Origin: Bdellovibrionaceae bacterium UBA3535
Lineage (GTDB): Bacteria; Bdellovibrionota; Bdellovibrionia; Bdellovibrionales; UBA840
DNA: 64,000 nt
Assembly: GCA_002376845.1 (NCBI GenBank)
Contig: DFOS01000024.1
Coordinates: 124,001-188,000 of the forward strand
Direction: 5' to 3'
Under the pieces are notes generated by a model. That model saw only the letters and a list, made by a program, of their open reading frames with translations. It searched no databases and had not been told where the DNA came from. This document shows positions 34,440 to 43,886 of the stretch, piece after piece. A program made the translations under genes and the position numbers. How positions within the stretch are numbered: the stretch's first letter is position 1; every line of letters starts with the position of its first letter.

Positions 34440-35894
34440 ACTCACCTGTATCGAATTCAAAACATTGGAAGATAGAATTCCAAATAACAATACCAACAAA
34501 AAGCAGATACCAATGCCTATTGTATTTAAATCTTGTCTAGCGAACTCGATGTCTTTATCGGCCTCTCGCATATACATATTCACCACAGGTCTTAAATAGT
34601 AATATACGGAGATTACCGAGCCGATTACCCCCCACATGGCAACCCAGTAAAACTCGTACTGAAGTGCCGAGGAAAAAAGGTAAAGCTTACCAAAAAAACC
34701 AATTAAAGGAGGTATGCCTGTAAGGCTGAGCATAAATACCGTAAAGATCAAAGCCGTGATTGGTTTGGTTTTCGCCATTCCGTTTAGGTCATTAACAAAG
34801 ACGGTTTTGTTCTCATCTTTTTCTTTGAGCGATACAATGCCAAAAGAGCCAATATTAACAATCGCATACGCAAATAGGTAAAACATCACTGCGGCAACCG
34901 CAAGACCATCTCTTGGATTTACAGCTAGAACCAGAATACCAATCAGCACATAACCAGAGTGTGCAATAGATGAATAGGAGAGCATTCGCTTTAAGTTAGA
35001 TTGGATAATCGCACCAATATTTCCAACTAAAATAGTTAAAACAATCAATACTTGCAGCAACTGTATTATAAAATCATTGCCTTCATAAATTCCCTGACTG
35101 AAAAGTCGAATTAAAAACGAAAACGTGGCAACCTTAACCCCAGTGGACATAAAGGCCGTAATAGGCGTAGGCGCACCTTGATAAACATCAGGGGTCCATG
35201 CATGGAATGGAAATATAGACACTTTAAAAAGCAAACCAACTAATAGTAACAGACTACCTATTTGGTAAATAACATCTTCCACTAGCAATTCTGAAACAAT
35301 CCGGCCTATGTCTGGTAAATAAGTTGTGCCAGAGCTGCCATACATTAATGCGATACCATATAGCATTATGGCCGATGCCAAAGAACCTAAGATAAAATAT
35401 TTGAATGCAGCTTCTTTTGCAATTACCTGCTCTTTACTAAGTGCCACAAGCACATAAAGTGATATTGACATCAATTCGAGGCCAATAAAAGTCACAATCA
35501 AATCGCTGGATGCAGACATGATCAGCATCCCTATCAAAGAGGACAAAACCAAAAATGTATGCTCTGAGAATTGGCTGCCTCGGGTTTGTATATTGTCAGC
35601 AGACATAAAGAGACAAAAGCCAGATATCAAAATTAAAAAAACGGACATCCAGCGATTTACACCATCAAAAATAAGAGCAGTATCAAAGGCACCTAGGACA
35701 GCATCTGGCGACTGTAAGAAATAAAGAGATCCTGCAATAATCAAACCCATCCACGCCTGTAACAATACAGCATAGGGGCGTTGCTCTTTATTATTATTTA
35801 AAACCTTTATGGTGAGTGGCAGAATGCTTATGAAAAACAATACCAATAATGGCGCACCTAAAACTAGATCTTTCACACCTACTATAGTTTCCAT
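34434..35894 (-). CDS. nuoN: NADH-quinone oxidoreductase subunit N
   Basis: A 486-residue antiporter-like subunit of complex I in the inner membrane, one of three proton channels. About 14 membrane helices. The essential TM5 Glu140 is in VTFIGLELMS and the TM7 Lys224 in LFKVSIFPFHAW, followed by TPDVYQGAPTPITAFMS. Last gene of the nuo membrane-arm operon, abutting nuoM by one base. The genes of the hydrophilic arm (nuoB to nuoG and nuoI) are not in the window. Confidence 0.96.
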   Translation of the reverse strand: METIVGVKDLVLGAPLLVLFFISILPLTIKVLNNNKEQRPYAVLLQAWMGLIIAGSLYFLQSPDAVLGAFDTALIFDGVNRWMSVFLILISGFCLFMSADNIQTRGSQFSEHTFLVLSSLIGMLIMSASSDLIVTFIGLELMSISLYVLVALSKEQVIAKEAAFKYFILGSLASAIMLYGIALMYGSSGTTYLPDIGRIVSELLVEDVIYQIGSLLLLVGLLFKVSIFPFHAWTPDVYQGAPTPITAFMSTGVKVATFSFLIRLFSQGIYEGNDFIIQLLQVLIVLTILVGNIGAIIQSNLKRMLSYSSIAHSGYVLIGILVLAVNPRDGLAVAAVMFYLFAYAIVNIGSFGIVSLKEKDENKTVFVNDLNGMAKTKPITALIFTVFMLSLTGIPPLIGFFGKLYLFSSALQYEFYWVAMWGVIGSVISVYYYLRPVVNMYMREADKDIEFARQDLNTIGIGICFLLVLLFGILSSNVLNSIQVSL

Positions 35895-37402
35895 TATTCA
35901 CCCACCTTTACTTCGAGGCTATAAGAAGAAATGTTCTCTACCAGATGATCAACACTAACTTGGGTGTAATCTAAAAAGAATTTTGGGTAAATTCCCATCC
36001 AAAATACCATAATGATTAGTATTGTAACAATACCCAGCTCACGCGTGTTCAAATCTTCTAATTTTGTTTCTTTAACTACTTTTCCAGCCTCACCAAAGAA
36101 AACCTTTTTTACCATCCACAACATATAGGCTGCACCTAAAACAACACCAACAACAGCCGCTACACCCATGGCCTTATCACTAAGAAACGTTCCCATTAAA
36201 ATTAAAAATTCCCCAATAAAGCCGTTGGTACCTGGTACCGCAATACTCGACATAGTTATGATTATAAAAGCTATGGTAAAGATCGGCATGGCCTTAGCGA
36301 GCCCCCCATAATCAGCAATTTTTCTGGTATGAGTGCGATCATAAATCATACCAACCAAAATAAATAGAGCTCCCGTAGAAATACCATGGTTCAACATTTG
36401 GTAAATAGAGCCTGTAACACCGTAGGCGTTTAACGCAAACATGCCGATAACGACATATCCCATATGCGAAACCGAAGAATAAGCCACAAGCTTTTTGATA
36501 TCTGGCTGTACCATAGCAACTAGGGCTCCATAAATGATTCCCACAACTCCTAAGAACATAAAAAACCATGTGAACTCATTAACAGCTTCTGGAAACAGTG
36601 GAATAGCAAATCGCAAAAAGCCATAGGTACCCATCTTTAGCATTACACCTGCCAATATCACCGAGCCCGGCGTTGGTGCCTCGGTATGCGCATCCGGCAA
36701 CCAGGTATGCACAGGAAACATGGGAACCTTAATGGCAAAGGCTAAAGCAAAAGCTAAAAACATCAAAGCTTGTGGGTTGCCCCACGCCCCTTCAATATAG
36801 GGAATGTTCAACTGATAAAGAGATAATAAATTGGAAGTCATTTGGCCCAACTGCTGCTCGGCCATAAACATAAGACTAATCAAGGCTAGCAACATAAATA
36901 CAGAGCCAAACATCGTATAAATAAAAAACTTTATGGAAGCATAGATTCTTCTAGGTCCACCCCAAACACCAACAATCAAATACATTGGTATAAGAGATAA
37001 TTCCCAAAATGTATAAAACAGCACGGCATCCATTGCTACGAAAGAGCCCAGCATTGCTGTTAACAGAACAAATAAGGATATATGGAAGGTTTTTATTTTA
37101 TCATCAATGCTAGTCCATGAGGCTAATATAATAATAGGCAAAATAAAGGTGCTGAGAATTACCAGCCATATGGAAATGCCGTCAATGCCAACAAAATAAC
37201 TTATACCGAATTGAGGAATCCATGCAACCTGTTCAACAAACTGCAAAGCACTCGTAGACTTATCAAAATGATAAACAAAATGTAGGCTAAACAGGAACTC
37301 TAAGATCGAAGCAAACAAGGCAACTGGTCGAACCCAATATTTTGGCAAAAACGCCAATATTAAAGCAATTGCAAGTGGGAAAAATAATACGAGTGAAATC
37401 AT
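35894..37402 (-). CDS. nuoM: NADH-quinone oxidoreductase subunit M
   Basis: A 502-residue antiporter-like complex I subunit. The TM5 Glu134 lies in FYTFWELSLIPMY, the TM7 Lys225 in FAIKVPMFPVHTWLPDAHTEAPTPGSVILAG, and the central and distal Lys/His residues are in place (KLVAYSSVSHMGYV, NHGISTGALF). The C-terminal PGTNGFIGEFLILMG and YMLWMVKKVFFG are standard. Four bases separate it from nuoL. Confidence 0.97.
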   Translation of the reverse strand: MISLVLFFPLAIALILAFLPKYWVRPVALFASILEFLFSLHFVYHFDKSTSALQFVEQVAWIPQFGISYFVGIDGISIWLVILSTFILPIIILASWTSIDDKIKTFHISLFVLLTAMLGSFVAMDAVLFYTFWELSLIPMYLIVGVWGGPRRIYASIKFFIYTMFGSVFMLLALISLMFMAEQQLGQMTSNLLSLYQLNIPYIEGAWGNPQALMFLAFALAFAIKVPMFPVHTWLPDAHTEAPTPGSVILAGVMLKMGTYGFLRFAIPLFPEAVNEFTWFFMFLGVVGIIYGALVAMVQPDIKKLVAYSSVSHMGYVVIGMFALNAYGVTGSIYQMLNHGISTGALFILVGMIYDRTHTRKIADYGGLAKAMPIFTIAFIIITMSSIAVPGTNGFIGEFLILMGTFLSDKAMGVAAVVGVVLGAAYMLWMVKKVFFGEAGKVVKETKLEDLNTRELGIVTILIIMVFWMGIYPKFFLDYTQVSVDHLVENISSYSLEVKVGE

Positions 37403-37405
37403 TTG

Positions 37406-39331
37406 CTACCCCCACACCACAAAAGAAAGACTTACAAAAAGGCCAGCTAGAATGTACAAAGCGTATCGCTGTAAATTTCCATTTTGAGTCATGCGTACAG
37501 CTTTAGCTAAATCCTGAAAAGCATTCGACACAATGTAGGTGATTTTATCTATAAAACCTACGTCCACAAATTCCCAGAGGGCTTTGCTCATTTCCACGCA
37601 TGGACGGATAATTCTTGCATGATAAAATTCATCAACAAAGTATTTGTTCGCAACTAGGTTATGAAGCCCTTTGGCTTTTTGCACCCACGCAGCTAGCAGG
37701 CTTTCTTTTTCCGTATAAAGCTTATAGGCAGCAAAAGCGGAGCCGGCCGCGAGCAAAACCGACATAGCCATTAACGAATATTCCAATGCATAGTTTGCCT
37801 TGCCTAGACCAGGAATTGGGGCGATCAAATCTCCAAACCATACCTCCAATAGGTGGGGTATATGACCTGGCAATAAAGAAGAAACGCCATGTGGCACTCC
37901 TAACCAGCCGCCAAATACTGATAATACCGCTAGAACAATTAAGGGAAGTGTCATGGAAATAGGACTCTCGTGTGGATGAACATCTTTGGGCACTCTTGAT
38001 TTGCCCCAAAATGTTAGGGTCATTAGCCTTGTCATATAAAATGCCGTCATACCTGCCGTAATGAAACCGATTAACCATAGTAGCCAACTGCCACGCGGGC
38101 TATGAACTGACATCCAAAGAATCTCATCCTTAGAGAAAAATCCTGACAAAAATGGCGTTCCAATAATTGCAAGCCAGCCCATTACAAATGTCCAATGGGT
38201 GATGGGCATATATTTTTTTAAGCCTCCCATTTTACGAATGTCTTGTTCCTCATGCATTGCATGTATCACCGAGCCAGAACCCAGAAACATAAGGGCTTTA
38301 AAAAATGCGTGAGTCATAACATGAAATATACCGGCAGTAAAAGCCCCCACTCCTAAAGCCAAAAACATATATCCTAATTGTGAGACCGTAGAATAGGCTA
38401 AGATTTTTTTAATGTCCCATTGTAAAATACCCATACTTGCAGCAAAAAATGCCGTCAGCGCACCTACCAATGCAATCACAAACATAGCGTTTGGAGATAA
38501 GATAAAGATCGGGTTCAATCGAACTATCATGTATATACCTGCCGTTACCATGGTAGCTGCATGTATTAATGCCGAAACTGGAGTGGGCCCCGCCATTGCA
38601 TCTGGTAGCCATACATATAAAGGTATCTGCGCAGATTTACCTGTAGCGCCGACAAACAAGGCAAGCAGCGCCAAGGTTAGCATGCCCCAGCCCGTATCCT
38701 CCGATAAACCCGCAGAGTTAATATCAGAAAAACTTAAACTGCCCACCATCAAAAAGAGCAAAAAGATTCCCAATAGCAAGCCCGCATCACCTATGCGGTT
38801 CGTGATAAAAGCCTTCATTCCAGCTGCGGCTTTTTCTTTGTCCGTAAACCAAAAACCAATCAGCAGGTAAGAGCATAAACCAACACCTTCCCATCCAATG
38901 AACATAATTAGAAGGTTTTCCCCCATCACTAGCAATAGCATGTTGAAAATAAAGAAATTGAGATAAGAAAAATACTTTGCAGGCCTCTCATCATGGCTCA
39001 TATAGCCAATACTAAAAAGATGTATGAGCGAGCCCACGCCCGTGATGATTAACATCATCACAATGGAAATTGGATCAACAAGAAAGGCCATGGGAACACT
39101 TAGTGAACCAACTTGAATCCAATCAAAAAAACTTACATTAAAAAAGCGCGACTCCACTGGCATGCCCAATAGCTTGGAGAATAAAGCGACGGAAGCGAAA
39201 AAACTAATTCCCACACAGATAGTTGCTATGCTGCCAGCTAGGCGGTAGTTTTGACTACGAAAGCGGAATCCATTAATCATAGCCCCTAAGAGCGGGCTTA
39301 ATAAAAGTATTGCAATCCAGATCTTCTCCAT
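37406..39331 (-). CDS. nuoL: NADH-quinone oxidoreductase subunit L
   Basis: A 641-residue distal antiporter-like subunit of complex I. TM5 Glu148 in FIGWEGVGLCSYLL, TM7 Lys232 in VGATGKSAQIPLYVWLPDAMAGPTPVSALIHAATM, then the GFFSKDEILW segment. The C-terminal part contains the long lateral helix and a final membrane helix after QNGNLQRYALYIL. Two bases separate it from nuoK. Confidence 0.97.
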   Translation of the reverse strand: MEKIWIAILLLSPLLGAMINGFRFRSQNYRLAGSIATICVGISFFASVALFSKLLGMPVESRFFNVSFFDWIQVGSLSVPMAFLVDPISIVMMLIITGVGSLIHLFSIGYMSHDERPAKYFSYLNFFIFNMLLLVMGENLLIMFIGWEGVGLCSYLLIGFWFTDKEKAAAGMKAFITNRIGDAGLLLGIFLLFLMVGSLSFSDINSAGLSEDTGWGMLTLALLALFVGATGKSAQIPLYVWLPDAMAGPTPVSALIHAATMVTAGIYMIVRLNPIFILSPNAMFVIALVGALTAFFAASMGILQWDIKKILAYSTVSQLGYMFLALGVGAFTAGIFHVMTHAFFKALMFLGSGSVIHAMHEEQDIRKMGGLKKYMPITHWTFVMGWLAIIGTPFLSGFFSKDEILWMSVHSPRGSWLLWLIGFITAGMTAFYMTRLMTLTFWGKSRVPKDVHPHESPISMTLPLIVLAVLSVFGGWLGVPHGVSSLLPGHIPHLLEVWFGDLIAPIPGLGKANYALEYSLMAMSVLLAAGSAFAAYKLYTEKESLLAAWVQKAKGLHNLVANKYFVDEFYHARIIRPCVEMSKALWEFVDVGFIDKITYIVSNAFQDLAKAVRMTQNGNLQRYALYILAGLFVSLSFVVWG

Positions 39332-39333
39332 AT

Positions 39334-39663
39334 TTATCCCTTTAAGTGCTCGAAGAAGCGAATATTAATTTCACGAAAGCGCTTAAAAATCGCTACCGCC
39401 AAGGCCAATCCAACGGCGGCCTCTGCTGCGGCCACTGCCATAACAAAAAACACCATAACAAAACCGTCCAAATTATTTTGGTATCTACTAAAAGCAACAA
39501 AGCTAATATTCACTGCATTCAACATCAATTCTATGGACATTAGTATTACCAGCGCATTTTTACGCATAAGAACGCCAAACATGCCTATACAAAACAAGGC
39601 TGCCGATAGGATTAAATAGTGATTTAGCCCAATTTCACCTATACTACTTAGCATGCGTACCAC
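39334..39663 (-). CDS. nuoK: NADH-quinone oxidoreductase subunit K
   Basis: A 109-residue three-helix complex I subunit. The conserved TM2 Glu45 (MSIELMLNAVNISF) and TM3 Glu81 (VAAAEAAVGLALAVAIF) are kept. The start overlaps the nuoJ end by 20 bases; an internal ATG at residue 4 is a possible true start, giving MLSSIGEIGLNHYL, which is typical of NuoK. Confidence 0.96.
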   Translation of the reverse strand: MVRMLSSIGEIGLNHYLILSAALFCIGMFGVLMRKNALVILMSIELMLNAVNISFVAFSRYQNNLDGFVMVFFVMAVAAAEAAVGLALAVAIFKRFREINIRFFEHLKG

Positions 39664-40168
39664 CCTTCGCTTTGGCTAAGGCAATAGCGCCAACGATGAC
39701 CATAACTAAAAGAATGGCCAAGGCTTCAAAGGCAAAAACGTATTTAGTATACAATAGTGCCGAAAGCTCCTTAATGGATCTAGTTATATCTTCTTTGGCT
39801 ATAGAATCGCCCGACCCCAATTCAGAAAAGCTCATACTCAAGGCGCCTGCTATCATGGAAAAAATGAGAACGCTCAATGTGGTTTTCAAAACTCTTGATA
39901 AAGTTCCTCGAGAAAAAGCGCGTTTTTCCTTTTTCAGATCAAATAGCATCACCACCATAACAAATAAAACCATTACAGCGCCGGCATAAACCACCAACTG
40001 AACGCCTGCTATAAAGTATGCCTCAAGACTAAAAAATAAAGCTGCTATTCCGGTCATGGAAACTGCCAGAGAAATTGCGGAATAAATAGGATTAGGAACC
40101 AATACAACCGCCAGCGCGGAAGCCAAAATGATAAATTGAATTAAATAAAAGCTTATTGCCTCAGTCAT
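39644..40168 (-). CDS. nuoJ: NADH-quinone oxidoreductase subunit J
   Basis: A 174-residue subunit with five membrane helices. The pi-bulge helix region AGVQLVVYAGAVMVLFVMVVML, conserved in NuoJ/ND6, is present. The C-terminal helix after LYTKYVFAFEALAILLVMVIVGAIAL ends in a basic tail. Eight bases separate it from nuoH. Confidence 0.95.
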   Translation of the reverse strand: MTEAISFYLIQFIILASALAVVLVPNPIYSAISLAVSMTGIAALFFSLEAYFIAGVQLVVYAGAVMVLFVMVVMLFDLKKEKRAFSRGTLSRVLKTTLSVLIFSMIAGALSMSFSELGSGDSIAKEDITRSIKELSALLYTKYVFAFEALAILLVMVIVGAIALAKAKGGTHAK

Positions 40169-40176
40169 AAGTCATC

Positions 40177-41325
40177 CTATGCCGCATTCGCTGCGTAGAT
40201 AAATACCGTTGTAAGAATCATATTAAAAATACTCCACGGTAATAATGTTTTCCAACCCAAAGACATCAACTGATCATAGCGAAACCTTGGCAAAGACCAT
40301 CGCACCCAAACAAATATCCATAAAAATAAAGCCAACTTCAAAATAAAAACATGCAGATAAATGAAAGACACCAAAAACGGAACCAGATACTCACCAGTAA
40401 AATATTGTGAAACAAAGCTCGTTAATCCGGCCTCACTTACATAGGGAATATGGTAGCCACCAAAATAAAAAATCACCACAAGAGCAGAGCCAACGATCAT
40501 GTGGCCATATTCACCAATGTAAAACATCAACATTTTGAATCCGCTGTATTCAGTATGAAAACCCGCCACTAACTCCGCCTCTGCCTCTGGCAGATCAAAC
40601 GGCAATCGATTGCTCTCCGCAAAGATACATACAAAAAATAAAATGAAGCCTATGGGCTGAAAGAAAATTCCCCAATTGGGCAGAAATGGTAAATTGATTT
40701 CATTACCAAAAAAGCGAAAGGCCAATAAACCTTCTTGTGCTGCAATCATATCATTTAGATGAAATGTGCCATATAACATCATTACACCTACAACTGACAT
40801 GCCCAATCCCAATTCATAGGAAATGGTTTGTGCACTTGCTCGCAGACCACCCATCAATGAATACTTGTTTGAAGAAGCCCAACCGGCAAGCAAAACTGGG
40901 TAGGCAGCTAATGAGGAAACGCCGAAAATATAGATAATGCCCAAAGGTATCTCTGCACCTTGCACCTGCAACGTATAAGGTCCGTAGCTTGAGCCCATAA
41001 ACTCAAAACTTGGAATTCCGAAAGGCGTAGAAAACGGGATGGCTAAAACGGCCAGCATCCCAGGCAGAAGAGCCAGTATTGGCGCAAGATAAAAAAGCAC
41101 TCGGTTGCTCGCTGCTGGCACAAACTCTTCTTTATTAATGAACTTCACGGCATCAGCAAGTAACTGCAACAAACCTAGAGGCCCAACACGGTTCGGCCCA
41201 AAGCGGTGTTGAATAAATGCCGAACCTCGACGCTCCACCCAAACCAAAAGCGGAACTACCTGAATCATCATCAAAAATATGACAACAATTTTAACTGTAT
41301 TGATGAATATTTCCATGCGATCCAT
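40177..41325 (-). CDS. nuoH: NADH-quinone oxidoreductase subunit H
   Basis: A 382-residue subunit that forms much of the quinone channel. ERRGSAFIQHRFGPNRVGP at 31-49 is the conserved first loop, followed by LLADAVKFINKE, then the acidic loop ESNRLPFDLPEAEAELVAGFHTEYSGF, essential for coupling. Three bases separate it from nuoA. Confidence 0.97.
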   Translation of the reverse strand: MDRMEIFINTVKIVVIFLMMIQVVPLLVWVERRGSAFIQHRFGPNRVGPLGLLQLLADAVKFINKEEFVPAASNRVLFYLAPILALLPGMLAVLAIPFSTPFGIPSFEFMGSSYGPYTLQVQGAEIPLGIIYIFGVSSLAAYPVLLAGWASSNKYSLMGGLRASAQTISYELGLGMSVVGVMMLYGTFHLNDMIAAQEGLLAFRFFGNEINLPFLPNWGIFFQPIGFILFFVCIFAESNRLPFDLPEAEAELVAGFHTEYSGFKMLMFYIGEYGHMIVGSALVVIFYFGGYHIPYVSEAGLTSFVSQYFTGEYLVPFLVSFIYLHVFILKLALFLWIFVWVRWSLPRFRYDQLMSLGWKTLLPWSIFNMILTTVFIYAANAA

Positions 41326-41328
41326 AAT

Positions 41329-41703
41329 CTAGTCCCAATCCAATCCGCCAGACTTCCACTCGTAGAACAGTCCCCAAATTAATGCAAAGACAAACAAACT
41401 CATAACTGACAACATGTAAAGCCCATAGCCTTCCGCAATAAAATCTTTAAAGGCAATGGCCCACGGATAAATAAAAATGGCCTCAATATCGAATACAATA
41501 AAAGAAATGGCAGTAAGGTAAAACTTTACTGGCACCTTTGTAGAGCTTGTTTGCTCGCCCATTGTACCGGATTCGTAAGCTGACAACTTTGCCTTAGAAG
41601 CCTTATATCGTTTGCCTATCAAGGAAATTGCAAATAGCACGACTGCACCAAAAGCCAAAGACAGAAAGGCCATGAACAATATAGGCGCCAATTGAGAGAT
41701 CAT
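41329..41703 (-). CDS. nuoA: NADH-quinone oxidoreductase subunit A
   Basis: A 124-residue complex I subunit when started at ATG 41703 (MISQLAPILFMAFLS); the open frame continues 24 codons upstream, into the end of the preceding gene, and that extension is unlikely. The conserved YESG loop (SAYESGTMGEQ), then VPVKFYLTAISFIVFDIEAIFIYPWA, the standard NuoA motif, are intact. It begins the true nuo membrane-arm operon A-H-J-K-L-M-N. The gap to the preceding N-like gene is ten bases, so the two seven-gene sets may be one transcript. Confidence 0.96.
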   Translation of the reverse strand: MISQLAPILFMAFLSLAFGAVVLFAISLIGKRYKASKAKLSAYESGTMGEQTSSTKVPVKFYLTAISFIVFDIEAIFIYPWAIAFKDFIAEGYGLYMLSVMSLFVFALIWGLFYEWKSGGLDWD

Positions 41704-41713
41704 ATCTAAACCT

Positions 41714-42949
41714 TTATTTTTCCAATATAAATTGGATATATATATACAAAGGGAATGGATAGATTCCAAGAACAAAGAATAACAAAGCCAAAACTACGTG
41801 GGGCTTTTTCAGCATAGCTAGGCTTATATGTTCTGGTTTTTTTATGTAGAAACAGTCATTGCATACTACAAAAGCATTATAACCCATAAATGCGATGGGA
41901 ATAAGCAACAGGCAAATTGGAAAATACAGAATTTCTCTACTTACATGCCAAAAATCAGGACGTGCCATTAGATCTTGCAAACATTTTGCCAAAGTATGGC
42001 TAAAAGGGCTTATGGCAATCATAATCATCGCCACAAAAACAAGCATGTCTAAAAGAGTCTTTTGCCGGCGAGAAAAAGTGGTCAGCAATATAATGGACAA
42101 AAAGCTTGCTAGAACCATGAGCACCAAATGTTCCGCATGAATCTCACGACTTAGAATAGGGAATAAAATCGGGATAAACATTGCATAATGCAAAAGCGAG
42201 AACAGTTTGGCGTATTTGGAGCCGCGAAACCAGTGATAAATTGGCAAAATATTTAAAAAGATAAAATACAACCATTGTATCAATCGACTGCGATAAGGCT
42301 CTTCAAAAGCCGCAAGTTCAAACAAGTCATAGGTTTTCGTCAAATGAAATAAAGCCAAAGAAAAAACCATCAGCAAACGAAAAATATAATTTATATGCCG
42401 ACTTTGGGTGGCTGGCACCACATGTAAGCTAACGTAGTAATAAGCCAAAAGCACGAAAACAAAAAACAAAGATCCAATATTTTTATTGCTGAAACCACCT
42501 GAGAGCATGGCCTCACCAAACTGTAGCATAAAAAGTAGCAGCAAAACGCTAGAGATTATAACAAAATAAAAAAGATTTAATTCCAGCTGAACCTTTTTCT
42601 CTTTAAAAAAGATTCTAACAAAAAATATATTCACTAAAAATCCACTTAAAGAAAGCAACTGTCCCAAGGGGGATATGGCATTAAAAAATATTGCAGACCA
42701 AAAGATCATAACCAAAAGATGAAAGACTTCTATTCGCTGTATATCTTCTTTAGTTATTAGCTCAAGAATTAAAAGTGCCAATGATAGTAGTAAGAGAGGG
42801 AAATTCCCACCTAGAACTGCCAAGAGCGCAACGATAAAATTCACCCAACAATATACTTTTCTAGGCGCAAGCTTTGCAATATAAAGCAACAGTGCCGCAA
42901 CAAATATTATTAAGGGGCTTACTATATTATAGGGTATATCCAGCAACAA
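41714..42949 (-). CDS. Degenerate NuoN-like membrane protein (paralogue set, seventh gene)
   Basis: A 411-residue polytopic membrane protein, the last of seven genes preceding nuoA. It has many hydrophobic helices. By eye, ILPIYHW at about 232-238 lines up with the NuoN IFPFHAW, and the region with FVAMIMIAISPFSHTLAK lines up with the NuoN FTVFMLSLTGIPPLIGFFGK; the tail LALLFFVLGIYPFPLYIYI resembles the LxxGIYP ending of NuoM/NuoN/NuoL. The conserved TPDVYxGAPTP loop and the TM7 Lys are not recognisable. I infer a diverged NuoN paralogue. It overlaps the preceding gene by 23 bases. Confidence 0.6.
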   Translation of the reverse strand: MLLDIPYNIVSPLIIFVAALLLYIAKLAPRKVYCWVNFIVALLAVLGGNFPLLLLSLALLILELITKEDIQRIEVFHLLVMIFWSAIFFNAISPLGQLLSLSGFLVNIFFVRIFFKEKKVQLELNLFYFVIISSVLLLLFMLQFGEAMLSGGFSNKNIGSLFFVFVLLAYYYVSLHVVPATQSRHINYIFRLLMVFSLALFHLTKTYDLFELAAFEEPYRSRLIQWLYFIFLNILPIYHWFRGSKYAKLFSLLHYAMFIPILFPILSREIHAEHLVLMVLASFLSIILLTTFSRRQKTLLDMLVFVAMIMIAISPFSHTLAKCLQDLMARPDFWHVSREILYFPICLLLIPIAFMGYNAFVVCNDCFYIKKPEHISLAMLKKPHVVLALLFFVLGIYPFPLYIYIQFILEK

Positions 42950-43886
42950 AATGCCCCCCTACTCCAAACAGAACCAAAACCAACCAAAACACACGCTGTA
43001 ATTGCGGTTGAAAAATTATTTTATCCTCTATTAATACCTTCTTAGTTCGAAAGGTACTGTATCCAATCATCACCAGCAATATAGAATAAACTAAAAGTTC
43101 AACATAGTAATTGCCGAACTCACTAAATGATAACAGTAAAAACGATGCATAGGTTTTAATGCCGACTGGACTCATCCATGTAAACATACGATCAAGCTCG
43201 TAGTTATGTGCATAAATAGAATCATTATAATATTCAACCAAGTAAACAATTAGAGAATAGGAAAATAATAATATTGGTGATGTTTCTCCTACTAGAACTA
43301 TGAGAAATAGAAATAGCGATATAAACAGATCTTCATTATTTTTATTATAGTTTTTATGAAAGAACCAACTCAAAAGTAGTGCCGCCAAAACAATGGTCAC
43401 GAAAGCGCCCATATACCAGCTATAAATTTCTATTTGTGGGGATAAATATATTAATAAACCTCGAAACAGGAGGTGTAATGTTTTAGAAAGATAACGATTG
43501 TGCACGCTAATTAACTTATGGCTTCTTGCTGGTAAGAGCAAAAAACACAAAAATAATAATATAGTCTTTAGAATTCCATCCGAATTTGTTAAGGGATAAA
43601 AATACAGCATCATAATGGCAACTATAGAAATGCCTATTTTTATGTGTTTTAAACGAATGGTCGTATAGTTAAAAGAGTATATCATCACGATTGCCAAAAA
43701 TATCAAGCCTGAATAGATCGCTGTATATACTGGATTTAAAAAGAAAACGGAAAACCCTAGAATAAAACTGGCAACAGCCGCTTCAATGCGCTTATCTTCT
43801 CCATATAACAGGGCAGATATATAGGAAAACGCAGATCCCAATAATAAATATACCCCTAAGGTCTCATTCATTCCTAAGAAAGCCAT
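42927..43886 (-). CDS. Degenerate NuoM-like membrane protein (paralogue set, sixth gene)
   Basis: A 319-residue hydrophobic protein, against 502 for NuoM. Its C-terminal third fits NuoM best: SPVGIKTYASFLLLSFSEF against VPGTNGFIGEFLILMGTF, then LVMIGYSTFRTKKVL against LGAAYMLWMVKKVFF, and finally VFWLVLVLFGVGGH against IVTILIIMVFWMGIYP. The part around NuoM TM5 (FYTFWELSLIPMY) appears as AIYSGLIFLAIVM with the Glu lost, and no WLPDAH loop is present. Diverged NuoM paralogue is my inference. Overlaps the neighbouring genes on both sides. Confidence 0.6.
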   Translation of the reverse strand: MAFLGMNETLGVYLLLGSAFSYISALLYGEDKRIEAAVASFILGFSVFFLNPVYTAIYSGLIFLAIVMIYSFNYTTIRLKHIKIGISIVAIMMLYFYPLTNSDGILKTILLFLCFLLLPARSHKLISVHNRYLSKTLHLLFRGLLIYLSPQIEIYSWYMGAFVTIVLAALLLSWFFHKNYNKNNEDLFISLFLFLIVLVGETSPILLFSYSLIVYLVEYYNDSIYAHNYELDRMFTWMSPVGIKTYASFLLLSFSEFGNYYVELLVYSILLVMIGYSTFRTKKVLIEDKIIFQPQLQRVFWLVLVLFGVGGHFVAGYTL